NCBI RefSeq assembly: GCF_049310885.1 | Contig: NZ_JBMDYO010000002.1 | Coordinates: 248,001 to 312,000, forward strand | Length of the DNA stretch: 64,000 bases | DNA from: CAYZJV01 sp049310885 | GTDB taxonomy: Bacteria > Spirochaetota > Spirochaetia > Sphaerochaetales > Sphaerochaetaceae | Direction of reading: 5' to 3' | Translations under genes and position numbers: made by a program | Shown: positions 50,080 to 59,070 of the stretch, piece by piece | Position numbering within the stretch: position 1 is the stretch's first letter | How the letters are laid out: each line of letters begins with the position of its first letter | Notes under the pieces: model-generated | What the model was told of the DNA's origin: nothing | The model's input: the letters and a program-made list of their open reading frames with translations, nothing else | Database searches by the model: none

Positions 50080-51255
50080 GTGAATGACAAACACCATATA
50101 CGAGCAGGAATCGTAGGCTCCGGTTTTTCCGCAGCCTTCCATGTTGAAGCCCTTAATCGGGTCTACGAGGCCCACGTGGAAATCACCGGTGTCTACTCCC
50201 CCAATGCCGAAAATCGTAAGGCCTTTGCCGCAGAGCGGGGCCTTTATGCCTGTACTAGCCTCGATGAACTGATCAGTCTTTGTGATGTGGTTCATGTCTG
50301 CACTCCTCCTGCTACGCACGAAGAAATTGCTGTTGCTGCCCTCGCTATGGGTAGACATTGCATCATCGAAAAACCTTTCACTGGATATTTTGGCGATGGA
50401 GCTAAGTCATTCGATGGGCGCACGTTCGACCGCGCTTCTGCATTGAAAGAGGCAATGGAGAGTGTGGAGCGTATTCTGGAGGCTGAACGGGAGAGTTCTG
50501 CCTCAATAGCCTATGCAGAGAATTGGGTATTCGCTCCAGCAATCCAAAAAGAGCGCGAGCTGTTAGAAAAAACCGGTGCCCAAGTACTCTGGATGCACGG
50601 GGAGGAGTCCCATAGCGGATCACACGCCGAGTATTACGGAAAATGGTCACACTCAGGTGGCGGCTCGATCATGGGAAAGGGTGTCCACCCCCTCACTGCA
50701 GCATTGTACCTGAAGAAAGTCGAAGGACGTGCCCGAGAGGGTAAGGCTATAAGACCTGTTGCCGTATCGGCGCGTACCCACGCAGTCACTACCAGCGATT
50801 GGTATCGCGATGAGGGACACCTGCGTACCAGCTATACCGATATCGAGGACTTCGGGGCTGTCCATGTGGAGTTTTCCGATGGTAGCTTCGCCGACATCTT
50901 TGCCTCCGAATTAGCTCTCGGAGGGGTGCACAATTGGCTCGAAGTGTGTGCCAACAACCATCGGACACTCTGCTCCATAAATCCCAACACGGCCATGCAG
51001 ACCTACAATCCTAAGGACGAGAACTTCAAGGATATCTATGTTGTGGAGAAGATCGGCACCAAGCAGGGATGGTCCTGTATATCCCCCGATGAGGATTGGT
51101 TTACCGGCTACCAGCATGAGATGAATTTCGTCTACCGCTCATTCACCCGCGCCGAACCGCTCGAGTCCGATAGCCAACTTGCTGCCGACACTATAGCTGT
51201 CGTATATGGTGCCTACCTATCGGCTTCACAAGAGGGCAAGGTGGTGAGATTGTAG
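50080..51255 (+). CDS. Gfo/Idh/MocA-family dehydrogenase of the tct operon
   Basis: A 391-residue protein with a GTG start at 50080 (AAGGAG 9 bases upstream). GIVGSGFSAAFHVEALNRV binds NAD(P), VHVCTPPATHEEI and IEKPFTG (catalytic Lys) follow, and SHSGGGSIMGKGVHPLTAALYL is the substrate region with its His. It probably oxidises the compound taken up by TctABC, which argues that the transporter carries a sugar acid or a polyol-type acid instead of citrate. It ends the operon, 4 bases from the convergent regulator gene. Confidence 0.88.
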   Translation: MNDKHHIRAGIVGSGFSAAFHVEALNRVYEAHVEITGVYSPNAENRKAFAAERGLYACTSLDELISLCDVVHVCTPPATHEEIAVAALAMGRHCIIEKPFTGYFGDGAKSFDGRTFDRASALKEAMESVERILEAERESSASIAYAENWVFAPAIQKERELLEKTGAQVLWMHGEESHSGSHAEYYGKWSHSGGGSIMGKGVHPLTAALYLKKVEGRAREGKAIRPVAVSARTHAVTTSDWYRDEGHLRTSYTDIEDFGAVHVEFSDGSFADIFASELALGGVHNWLEVCANNHRTLCSINPNTAMQTYNPKDENFKDIYVVEKIGTKQGWSCISPDEDWFTGYQHEMNFVYRSFTRAEPLESDSQLAADTIAVVYGAYLSASQEGKVVRL

Positions 51256-51259
51256 GGTT

Positions 51260-52657
51260 TTACAATTTTCGTATCTGCAGTTGTTGGATTTTCTTGGCAA
51301 GGGTCTTACGTGTCATACCGAGTCTCGCAGCCGCCTTCGATTGGTTGAAGTTACACGCAGTGAGTGTTTTCTCGATAGCTATCTTTTCTGCCTCTTGGGT
51401 AATCTGCCTGATATAGGACTGAAGTGAACCGTCCCGTCTTGGATCAAAAGGTCTTCTTTGCAGGGAAGGCTCTTCACTGCCGGGAACATCCACATGGAAC
51501 AATTCAATCTGGTCGGATGCACTGAGCAGCACCCCTTGATTTACGACATTCTGCAATTCCCTCACATTCCCAGGCCAAGAGTAACTCATCCAAGAGCGCA
51601 GTACTTCAGACGAGATTCCTCTTATGTTTCTCTTGTATCGTCGGTTGTATATCCGGATAAAATGGTCTGCTAAAAGAGGAATGTCGCAACGTCGTTCACG
51701 TAACGGGGGCAGATCTAATTCCACCACATTGATTCGATAGTAGAGATCTGAGCGTAGTTCCCCCTCTTCTACCAACTGCTTGACCGACTTATTGGTTGCT
51801 GAGATTATCCTGATATCGACAGCGACGCTGCGCGAACCTCCCAACCGCTCGAAACAAGATTGTTCCAAGACGCGCAACAATTTAGCCTGTACTTCCAGTG
51901 ACATGTCGCCAATCTCATCAAGAAAAAGGGTTCCGGTATCGGCAAGTTCGAATTTGCCCAACCGTTTTTCGAATGCCCCGGTAAAGGCACCCTTCTCATG
52001 TCCAAATAACTCACTGAGTAGTAGAGACTCAGAGAGAGCTGCACAGTTTACACAGATGAAAGGACGATCCTTGCGGTTACTGGTGAAATGGATATACCTT
52101 GCCATGATCTCCTTTCCGGTCCCACTCTCCCCACAAATCAGCACCGGAGCATTGCTCTGTTTTATCCGATCTGCGATCTGCAGATGGCCGAGCATACCGG
52201 GGTCTGCACTGACTATTTCGGAAGAGCAGTATTTTTCCCTTAGTTCACCATGCAGGTATTGGTTGTCTTGTTGCAAGCGTACCAGTTCAATATTCTTGCG
52301 TACTTTTTCCAAGATATGGGAATTGTCGACAGGCTTGAGAATGTAGTCTGCGGCTCCTGCGTGCATCGCCTCTACCGCAGATTCGACACTGCCGTAACCG
52401 GTAATCATCAGAACAGGCAGTTCGGGGTCCCGTTCTTTCAATATTGCCAACAGATCGGTCCCCGACTCATCATGTTTTAGACGGATATCCAGGATTGCGA
52501 TATCGAGATTGAAGTCGTCGGCTACCCTGAGGGCACCCGGTATACTCTGTTCGGCATGAACGACGAAGCCTTCGCTTTCAAAGAGATCGGAGAGACCTCT
52601 CAGTATCCCAGACTCATCATCCACGATCAAGATATGCGATCCATGTACACAACCCAT
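51260..52657 (-). CDS. NtrC-family sigma-54 response regulator
   Basis: A 465-residue protein with three complete domains. The receiver domain (1-120) has acid pocket Asp13-Asp14, phosphorylation site Asp57 and Lys109. The AAA+ domain has Walker A GESGTGKE (177-184) and the sigma-54 contact loop GAFTGA (224-229). The C-terminal Fis-type helix-turn-helix reads ACNFNQSKAAARLGMTRKTLAKK. It activates sigma-54 promoters when phosphorylated by the kinase encoded just upstream. The near-consensus sigma-54 site before the ABC operon is the likely target. Confidence 0.95.
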   Translation of the reverse strand: MGCVHGSHILIVDDESGILRGLSDLFESEGFVVHAEQSIPGALRVADDFNLDIAILDIRLKHDESGTDLLAILKERDPELPVLMITGYGSVESAVEAMHAGAADYILKPVDNSHILEKVRKNIELVRLQQDNQYLHGELREKYCSSEIVSADPGMLGHLQIADRIKQSNAPVLICGESGTGKEIMARYIHFTSNRKDRPFICVNCAALSESLLLSELFGHEKGAFTGAFEKRLGKFELADTGTLFLDEIGDMSLEVQAKLLRVLEQSCFERLGGSRSVAVDIRIISATNKSVKQLVEEGELRSDLYYRINVVELDLPPLRERRCDIPLLADHFIRIYNRRYKRNIRGISSEVLRSWMSYSWPGNVRELQNVVNQGVLLSASDQIELFHVDVPGSEEPSLQRRPFDPRRDGSLQSYIRQITQEAEKIAIEKTLTACNFNQSKAAARLGMTRKTLAKKIQQLQIRKL

Positions 52658-52666
52658 TGGATACCT

Positions 52667-54772
52667 CTACACGATCGGCAACTGGAATGCGATCCGTGTC
52701 CCTTCGCCTACCGTACTACTGACAGATATTTCACCCTTGTACTTCTTTACTATACCATAGACTACCGACAACCCCAAACCGCTTCCTACGTCACCCTGCT
52801 TCGTCGTATAGAAAGGATCGAATATTCTCTGGATCCGGTGCGCCTCGATTCCCGAACCATCGTCTGTGATCGATACTTCCACCGATTCGGACCTACTGAG
52901 ATACCTTGTAGCAATGGAGACCGTACCGGATCCACTGATCGACTGCATAGCATTACGCACCAGATTTAGGATCACCTGCTTCAGCTCATCGCCACTGATT
53001 GCCACAAGCGGACAACTCGCATCGAAATCGGTTCGCAGTATGATCTGATGTTCCTTTTGTAGACTGTAACCGATCAATCGTGTTATTTCCCCAATGGTTT
53101 CGTTCACCTGAACCCCAACGGTTTCGCTTCCATCCGTGGTTGAAAAATCCAATAAACCCCTTACAATCCTGGCAATCCTCTTGGTCTCCATCTCGATCAG
53201 ATTGAGCGTCTCCTTTCGTTGGAGATCAGCTTCCGTGTGGATGAGATTCTGTGTATTGGAGAGAATCGAACTGAGTGGGTTGTTAATCTCATGTGCCATT
53301 CCTGCAGTCATCAGGCTGATGGAGGCAAGCCGCTCGGCTTGGAATATCTTCTGTTCGTAGGCTATGCGTTCACTTATATCTTCGATCACAACGATACAGT
53401 GGAGGTCTTCCTGACCCGTCAACGGATACAGATTCAATTCATAGGTTCGCCCGGCTACCGCTCTTTTGCATGTAGACTTTCTAGCTTTCCCGTTAGAGAG
53501 GACATACCGGATCTCAGAAACCAATGCCGCATCGATGACTTCACCAGGGAGCGTATCCAAGGCAACTTTGGCAACATCATCCTGTGCGAGAGAAAACATT
53601 TTTAGATAGGCGTGGTTTACCTTCTCCACCTTTAGATCCTTATCCACCACGATAAGGCCTTCTGGCATGGCATCGATAATATCCTCATTATAGACTTTCA
53701 AGCGCATGATCTGCTGCAAATTCTCTTCACGCGTCTGTTTATCGAGAGCAAGTTGGGCGGTCATCTCATTGAATCCATCGAGGAGGTCACCTATCTCCCC
53801 TCTGTGATGAGAGGCAATAGAGACCTGATAATCACCCGATTTGATCTTCTGCATGGACTGTACTACCCTATGGATCGGATACGTGAGATTCTTAGAAAAG
53901 ATCGAACTGAGTATGATGGTCACCAGTGCTGCGATGAGCGCAATAGTCAATATTGCCTGATTGATAATCTGTACTTGCGACTCGTAGTCGGAGAGCGAAA
54001 GGAACACCATCAAGGTGAGCATCTCAGTATCTTCACCCGCAGCGACGGTTCCCGAATGCTGGATAATACCACGAAAGTTCTGTCCACCCATCTCCACCTG
54101 TTCAACAGGCGTATAGGCATGTTCCACTCTCCCGTTGGGGAAATGAGGAGGAATGCTCTCAAGATCCATGGTACCTTCCACAACCTCGGATGCACTTGCA
54201 AGTAGAACCTTTATCCTCTGGTTAGAGGTGAGTCTCTCCAAAAGAGGCCGGTCTATCATCTTTATCAGGAACACATCCACCGCTGTACCCGCTTCCGCCG
54301 AACCCAACCGTACGATACCGGTGAAATAGAGCGTATTGTGTAATTTGATGATCTCGATATAGGGGTGTTCCTTACGGTTTTTGAACACTTCGATATCGAG
54401 AAAAGGTTGTTCAGCTGCCTCGATAGGCACTTGAAGATTCTCATTGCTCGCAATACGGTGGATCACAGCATAATCGATACCAGATCTCGATGCAGTCCTT
54501 TGAATACGTGAGATGAGCTGATCATCGAATGATTCTGCATATTCAGCGCTGTTAAGCTGCTCATCCTCAGCCAACAGATTGATATAACGCCACAAAAGGA
54601 GTTTCCAGTGGTTAAATGCATCGTAGATTGCCGAGGCTTCCCTTGTCAGTTCACGCGAAGCGTCAATGGATTGGTTTTCATTGATGGCCTGGGTAATGAA
54701 GACCGTTGTTGAAACGGACAGCAGGATGATGATGGTGATGAAGAGATAGAGTGTCTTGTAGAAAAGCCTCAT
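52667..54772 (-). CDS. Membrane sensor histidine kinase
   Basis: A 701-residue kinase. Transmembrane helices lie at about residues 7-29 and 272-294, with a 240-residue extracytoplasmic sensor domain between them. HAMP follows (about 295-345), then a PAS domain (about 362-470), then HisKA with His494 in GMAHEINNPLSSIL and the ATPase domain with NLVRNAMQS and GSGLGLSVVYGIVKKYKGE. It probably senses an extracellular ligand and phosphorylates the NtrC-type partner encoded 9 bases downstream. It follows the ABC ATPase gene by 9 bases, so it is in the same operon. Confidence 0.94.
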   Translation of the reverse strand: MRLFYKTLYLFITIIILLSVSTTVFITQAINENQSIDASRELTREASAIYDAFNHWKLLLWRYINLLAEDEQLNSAEYAESFDDQLISRIQRTASRSGIDYAVIHRIASNENLQVPIEAAEQPFLDIEVFKNRKEHPYIEIIKLHNTLYFTGIVRLGSAEAGTAVDVFLIKMIDRPLLERLTSNQRIKVLLASASEVVEGTMDLESIPPHFPNGRVEHAYTPVEQVEMGGQNFRGIIQHSGTVAAGEDTEMLTLMVFLSLSDYESQVQIINQAILTIALIAALVTIILSSIFSKNLTYPIHRVVQSMQKIKSGDYQVSIASHHRGEIGDLLDGFNEMTAQLALDKQTREENLQQIMRLKVYNEDIIDAMPEGLIVVDKDLKVEKVNHAYLKMFSLAQDDVAKVALDTLPGEVIDAALVSEIRYVLSNGKARKSTCKRAVAGRTYELNLYPLTGQEDLHCIVVIEDISERIAYEQKIFQAERLASISLMTAGMAHEINNPLSSILSNTQNLIHTEADLQRKETLNLIEMETKRIARIVRGLLDFSTTDGSETVGVQVNETIGEITRLIGYSLQKEHQIILRTDFDASCPLVAISGDELKQVILNLVRNAMQSISGSGTVSIATRYLSRSESVEVSITDDGSGIEAHRIQRIFDPFYTTKQGDVGSGLGLSVVYGIVKKYKGEISVSSTVGEGTRIAFQLPIV

Positions 54773-54781
54773 GGTGCATGT

Positions 54782-55534
54782 TCACCTTTTTACCGTCTCC
54801 GATCCTACAATGAGACCGACTATTTCATCGGGAGTAGTCTCAGAGACCAGCCGGGTCGCTACATTCTTTCCACGGCGCATCACCATGATCCTATCGGCGA
54901 CCTCGAATACATCATACATCTGGTGACTTATAATGATAATCCCAATTCCTTGTGACTTCAAGGAATTAACCAAAGCAAGAACCTTCTTCTGTTCGGCAAT
55001 ACCCAGCGCGGCAGTTGGCTCATCCATAATCAGGACCTTCGCTTCCCAGTAGATGGAACGCGAGATCGCTACAGCCTGTCGCTGACCTCCGCTGAGAGTT
55101 CGGATGGTATTCTTCAATGAAGGAATCTCGATTTCTAGCCTATCGAGCACACTCCTTGACTCTTTTTGCATGTACTCGTGATCAAGGACATTGAACATCC
55201 CCAGCGACTTTCTCGTTTTTTCACGTCCCAGAAAAATATTTGAGGAGACATTAAGGTTCTCAGCGAGAGCCAGATCCTGATAGATTGTCTCTATTCCGCT
55301 TGCCAAGGCATCCATCGGGGATTCAAGTTTCATGGGCTTACCGTCGAGGAGGATAGAACCCTCATCGGGTTTATGCACACCACTGATAACCTTTATAAGT
55401 GTGGACTTGCCAGCTCCATTGTCACCAAGAATGGCGACAACCTCTCCTGCATTGACCCCCATACTCACATTGTCTACTGCGGTAAGACCGCCAAACCTTT
55501 TGGTTATGCCCTTTGTCTCGATGATGTATCCCAT
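54782..55534 (-). CDS. CUT2 sugar ABC transporter ATPase (single-domain, FrcA-like)
   Basis: A 250-residue ATPase with one nucleotide-binding domain. Walker A GDNGAGKS (37-44), signature LSGGQRQ (147-153), Walker B VLIMDEP (167-173) and the switch ISHQMYDV are intact. Ribose-type RbsA/XylG proteins carry two such domains (about 500 residues); this shorter form matches FrcA-type members, which act as homodimers. It energises the two permeases encoded upstream. Confidence 0.93.
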   Translation of the reverse strand: MGYIIETKGITKRFGGLTAVDNVSMGVNAGEVVAILGDNGAGKSTLIKVISGVHKPDEGSILLDGKPMKLESPMDALASGIETIYQDLALAENLNVSSNIFLGREKTRKSLGMFNVLDHEYMQKESRSVLDRLEIEIPSLKNTIRTLSGGQRQAVAISRSIYWEAKVLIMDEPTAALGIAEQKKVLALVNSLKSQGIGIIIISHQMYDVFEVADRIMVMRRGKNVATRLVSETTPDEIVGLIVGSETVKR

Positions 55535-55552
55535 GGTATCCTCCTGCCTGCC

Positions 55553-56611
55553 CTACCGTTTCATATCGGGGAAAAACCGTTCTATGACCACAGTGAAAAT
55601 CAGAATGATTCCCACCAGAATATATTTATCGAATGTCGGAGTTCCCCGCATACGTAATCCAGTCTCCAATGTAGCAATTACGAGGCAACCCACAATGGTT
55701 CGCCATACCGTGCCCGACCCACCGAACATGCTTGCACCGCCGATTACCACGGCTGCAATCGCATCTAACAGTGAAGCAGCTCCTGCATCGGCTTTACCGG
55801 TTATGTACTTCATAACATAGATAATGCCTGCAAGAGATGCGAAGAAGGATGAGAACATGTAGACTGCTATGATATGTTTTTTAACATCGATCCCGGCTCT
55901 GATAGCAGCATCGATATTCCCTCCTATTGCATAGATGTGCTGACCAAAACGTGTCTTTTTGAGGATAAAAGCGAATATGATAATGAAAATGAGAGCAAAT
56001 ACGACGACATTCGGAATAATTTCTATGACCCTCACTCCCCGTTCTACATCTGGCCGTTGTAAGAATGAGACTCCTTCGCCAGAGGCGATATAGAGAAAAT
56101 GTCCATTACCGATTGCACCTGCTAACCTTGGCAGGTTTTTAGCCGGTATTCCCTGCATAAGCAACTCTGAAATCCCTTGGCAGACTCCTAACATGCTGAA
56201 TGTCGCAATGAAGGGAGGAACACGAAGCTTCGCAACCAATACGCCGTTGACGAAACCCGGTATGACTCCAATGAATAGAGTAATCAATATGCTCACTACG
56301 ATGGTACCTAAGGGAGAGAGTCCACTGGAGGCGAATACCACCATGAGCTTGGAGGAAATTACAGTCGCGAATCCCAACACATAACCGACCGACAGGTCGA
56401 TACCTCCGGTTATTATCACGAACAACTCAGCGGTAGCCAAGAGAAAGACCTCGGTACCATAGAAGAGGATCATCTGGATAATGTTCAGGCTCATGAAACC
56501 ACGGGTAAGGATGGCGAAGAAACTGAATTCCAAGAACAGAAAGAGAAACACCCAGTTTCGTCCTATGGTAACCAGTGCACTCCGTTTTCGCTGCGTGACT
56601 AATGCATTCAT
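55553..56611 (-). CDS. CUT2 sugar ABC permease 2
   Basis: The protein is 352 residues from the ATG at 56611 (GGAG 7 bases upstream; a TTG two codons earlier is less likely). About 9-10 hydrophobic segments and the BPD_transp_2 landmarks ITGGIDLSVGYVLGFATVIS, PGFVNGVLVAKLRVPPFIATFSMLGVCQG and YAIGGNIDAAIRAGIDVKKH. It is paralogous to the permease encoded just upstream; the two likely form a heterodimer. Confidence 0.93.
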   Translation of the reverse strand: MNALVTQRKRSALVTIGRNWVFLFLFLEFSFFAILTRGFMSLNIIQMILFYGTEVFLLATAELFVIITGGIDLSVGYVLGFATVISSKLMVVFASSGLSPLGTIVVSILITLFIGVIPGFVNGVLVAKLRVPPFIATFSMLGVCQGISELLMQGIPAKNLPRLAGAIGNGHFLYIASGEGVSFLQRPDVERGVRVIEIIPNVVVFALIFIIIFAFILKKTRFGQHIYAIGGNIDAAIRAGIDVKKHIIAVYMFSSFFASLAGIIYVMKYITGKADAGAASLLDAIAAVVIGGASMFGGSGTVWRTIVGCLVIATLETGLRMRGTPTFDKYILVGIILIFTVVIERFFPDMKR

Positions 56612-56623
56612 GGGCAACTCCGT

Positions 56624-57694
56624 TTAGAAAAGATCGGGGAACAGTTGGTCTATGATCACAGCCAAGGTAAGGAGGACGCCGACTGCTATGTATCGTACGA
56701 AGGGCTGGACTCCCGAGATTGCCAATCCGTTCTTCAGGACTGCAAGAACCAGCACTCCGACCATGGAGCCGATGATCCTCCCCTTGCCTCCCAACAGGCT
56801 TGCACCTCCGATAACCACAGCCGCTACGGCAAACAGTTCATACATGGAACTGAATGTAGTGTAATTACCTATTCCAGTCTGAAATACATTGAAAACACCG
56901 GCTAGACCGGCAAGAAAGGCCGATAGCATATAGATCCTTACCAAATGCCGATCGACATCGATACCCGATCGGATGGCTGCATCCATATTCCCTCCGATTG
57001 CGTAGGTATGTTGTCCGAATTTACTTTTATGGAGCACATACCAGAATACCAGTATGACAATTGCGATAAGAACAAATGAGAAGGGGATTAACCTGATGAG
57101 CTCCCTCACCCGTTCATCGGGAATGTAATCGGGCTTTCTGAACAATGTGAGTGACTGGCCTTTGTGGATATAGATGAGATATCCGTTCCCGAGACGGGGA
57201 AGTACCGATGGAAGTCCGGCAATGGGGAGAAATCCGTCGCAAATATGCAAGGTGATTCCATTGCAGATTCCCCACATTCCTAGGGTCGCAATAAACGGAG
57301 GCACCTTGAAACGTGCCACAAGCGTTCCGCTTATGAAACCAGGAATGAAGGCAACCAGCAATCCAGCCAATGTTCCCAAGATAATGATCAATGGTTCATT
57401 CAAACTTGTAGAGCTGAGTATAACCATGATTCGTGCTGCCAGTGTTGAAGACAACCCCATCACAAATCCGATTGACAGATCGATTCCTCCGGTAATGATC
57501 ACGAAGGTCTCTGCTACCGCCAGCAGTATCGAGATTGTAGCCAGATGTATAATGTTTTGAAAGTTGACAACTTCGAAGAATCCGGGTCCGGTGAATGCGA
57601 ATATCACCACCATTCCCAGAAGAAAAAATAACGCCCAGTGGCGACCCAACAATCTGCCTGATTTGGTCTGAACGAACGGTGTGTGTGTTGTCAT
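56624..57694 (-). CDS. CUT2 sugar ABC permease 1
   Basis: A 356-residue membrane protein with the same landmarks as permease 2 (ITGGIDLSIGFVMGLSS, PGFISGTLVARFKVPPFIATLGMWGIC, YAIGGNMDAAIRSGIDVDRH). GGAGG lies 9 bases before the ATG. Both permeases carry an extra stretch of about 35 residues in the middle (around YLIYIHKGQSLTLFRKPD here) compared with RbsC. Confidence 0.93.
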   Translation of the reverse strand: MTTHTPFVQTKSGRLLGRHWALFFLLGMVVIFAFTGPGFFEVVNFQNIIHLATISILLAVAETFVIITGGIDLSIGFVMGLSSTLAARIMVILSSTSLNEPLIIILGTLAGLLVAFIPGFISGTLVARFKVPPFIATLGMWGICNGITLHICDGFLPIAGLPSVLPRLGNGYLIYIHKGQSLTLFRKPDYIPDERVRELIRLIPFSFVLIAIVILVFWYVLHKSKFGQHTYAIGGNMDAAIRSGIDVDRHLVRIYMLSAFLAGLAGVFNVFQTGIGNYTTFSSMYELFAVAAVVIGGASLLGGKGRIIGSMVGVLVLAVLKNGLAISGVQPFVRYIAVGVLLTLAVIIDQLFPDLF

Positions 57695-57728
57695 CGGGCA
57701 CCCTCCAATTGAACTCTCCTCGTAATTG

Positions 57729-57765
57729 GACGGCCTCTCCCTCCTTCCAAGTAGGAGAAGCCGTC
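57729..57765 (-). other. Stem-loop between binding-protein and permease genes
   Basis: GACGGCCTCTCC (57729-57740) pairs with GGAGAAGCCGTC (57754-57765), a 12-bp stem with one wobble pair and a 13-base loop, 15 bases after the binding-protein stop. No U-run follows. Confidence 0.65.
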
Positions 57766-57779
57766 GTTGATACTTGTTT

Positions 57780-58778
57780 CTACTGATAAATGAACTGGGC
57801 CATATTGGGATCGTTCACATTCTCCTTAGTGAAGAACTCGAATCCCGGGATGACCTTCTTGGGAACTTCGACAGAATTATCCTTGAGATATTTGACTGCC
57901 CACTCGACTCCGAGGGTTCCCATCTCACCCGGCTTTTGTGCCAGTACGAGATCGACCTGTCCCTTCTTTAAGGCACCAATCAGTTCTTGGGTCGCATCCC
58001 ATGATGCAATCTTTATAGCTCCGGTAAGACCGGCATTCACAACCGCTTGATACGAACCCTGTGCGCTGTAAACGTTTGTTCCGAAGATACCGACAATGTC
58101 CTTGTCTTTCTGCAATGCTGCCAAGGTTTGCTCCTGGGCTACTTGTTGGACATCGAGACACCATTCGACTCCCACCAGCTCCATTTCCGGGAACTGTGCT
58201 ACACCGGCGGTGAATCCTTTGACTCGGTCAGCGACAGACGAGGCATCGGGATTGGTCGCTTCACAGAAAACCTTGCCCTTCTCACCAAGCATTTCAGCCA
58301 ATTTCTCAGCCATCATCTTTCCGCCTAGATAGTTGTCAGAACCAATGTAAGAGAGCGGGAAGCTGAAATCGCTCTGCTTCGAGTAATCACCATCACCAAG
58401 GAAGGTGTCTACGGTAATGATCTCCATGCCCTTGTCATAGAGCTTTTTTAATGGTGCGATCAGTGCATCATTCGATGTCGGTGCTATCAAAATAGCATCG
58501 AAATCCTGCTTCGCAGCTGTCGCTTCCAAGATAGGCACCTGGGCTTCAGGACCCCAAGATTTCGGGTATTCGGCCACGACTACCTCGACACCCAATTCTT
58601 CCGCCTTTGCCCGTACACCCTTTTCCATAGTGTAATAGAATGGATCGGCTACACCTGGCATGAACAATAGGGAAATTTTGCCGTCATCGGCGGCTTCTTG
58701 CGCACCAGCTGCGAAAACCATGGATGTGCTCCCAAACAAGGTCAGCACAACCAATAGCATGATAATACTTCTTTTCAT
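57780..58778 (-). CDS. CUT2 sugar-binding protein (RbsB/FrcB-like)
   Basis: A 332-residue exported protein. The signal peptide MKRSIIMLLVVLTLFGSTSM ends at VFAAGAQEA. The mature type-1 periplasmic fold shows FDAILIAPTSNDALIAPLKKLYDKGMEIITVDTFLGDG (hinge and ligand site), SYIGSDNYLGGKMMAEKLAEML and VLAQKPGEMGTLGVEWA. It binds a sugar and delivers it to the two permeases. It is first in an operon that ends in its own two-component system. Confidence 0.92.
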   Translation of the reverse strand: MKRSIIMLLVVLTLFGSTSMVFAAGAQEAADDGKISLLFMPGVADPFYYTMEKGVRAKAEELGVEVVVAEYPKSWGPEAQVPILEATAAKQDFDAILIAPTSNDALIAPLKKLYDKGMEIITVDTFLGDGDYSKQSDFSFPLSYIGSDNYLGGKMMAEKLAEMLGEKGKVFCEATNPDASSVADRVKGFTAGVAQFPEMELVGVEWCLDVQQVAQEQTLAALQKDKDIVGIFGTNVYSAQGSYQAVVNAGLTGAIKIASWDATQELIGALKKGQVDLVLAQKPGEMGTLGVEWAVKYLKDNSVEVPKKVIPGFEFFTKENVNDPNMAQFIYQ

Positions 58779-58834
58779 GACATACTCCTTTTCGTGATGG
58801 AAACGAGAAATCGGTTAACAACCAAACATCACCA

Positions 58835-58850
58835 TGCACAAAGCGTGCCA
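58835..58850 (-). promoter_or_regulatory. Sigma-54 promoter (-24/-12) of the CUT2 operon
   Basis: On the minus strand TGGCACGCTTTGTGCA matches the sigma-54 consensus TGGCACGNNNNTTGCW at every fixed position but one (G for T before TGC), with correct GG-GC spacing. It lies 57 bases before the binding-protein ATG. Confidence 0.7.
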
Positions 58851-58901
58851 ATAGCAAAGATAGCATAGAAGGCAACTCCTTACGCTAAAAAAGGTAGGAT
58901 A

Positions 58902-58930
58902 TGGGTAGCCGACTACCCAAGAGGTGGGTA
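58902..58930. promoter_or_regulatory. Candidate activator site of the NtrC-type regulator
   Basis: TGGGTAG-CCGA-CTACCCA (58902-58919) is a perfect inverted repeat with 7-base arms, and a further half-site TGGGTA follows at 58925-58930. It is about 60 bases upstream of the sigma-54 promoter, a normal enhancer position. Confidence 0.6.
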
Positions 58931-59070
58931 TTGAAGTATGCACCTGAGATGAGATAATTGGAGTAATTGGAACGACTATGTAGATAACGATTCATGAGTA
59001 CTAAGTTTGACCTGAAGTTAGGGAAGCTTCCTTCGTGCCGTAACAGCAGATGGCTCAAACGCCATCGGCG

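Noticed and set aside
51780..52346. 188-codon plus-strand frame opposite the response regulator
   Set aside because: It covers the AAA+ domain of the regulator and shows no independent features.
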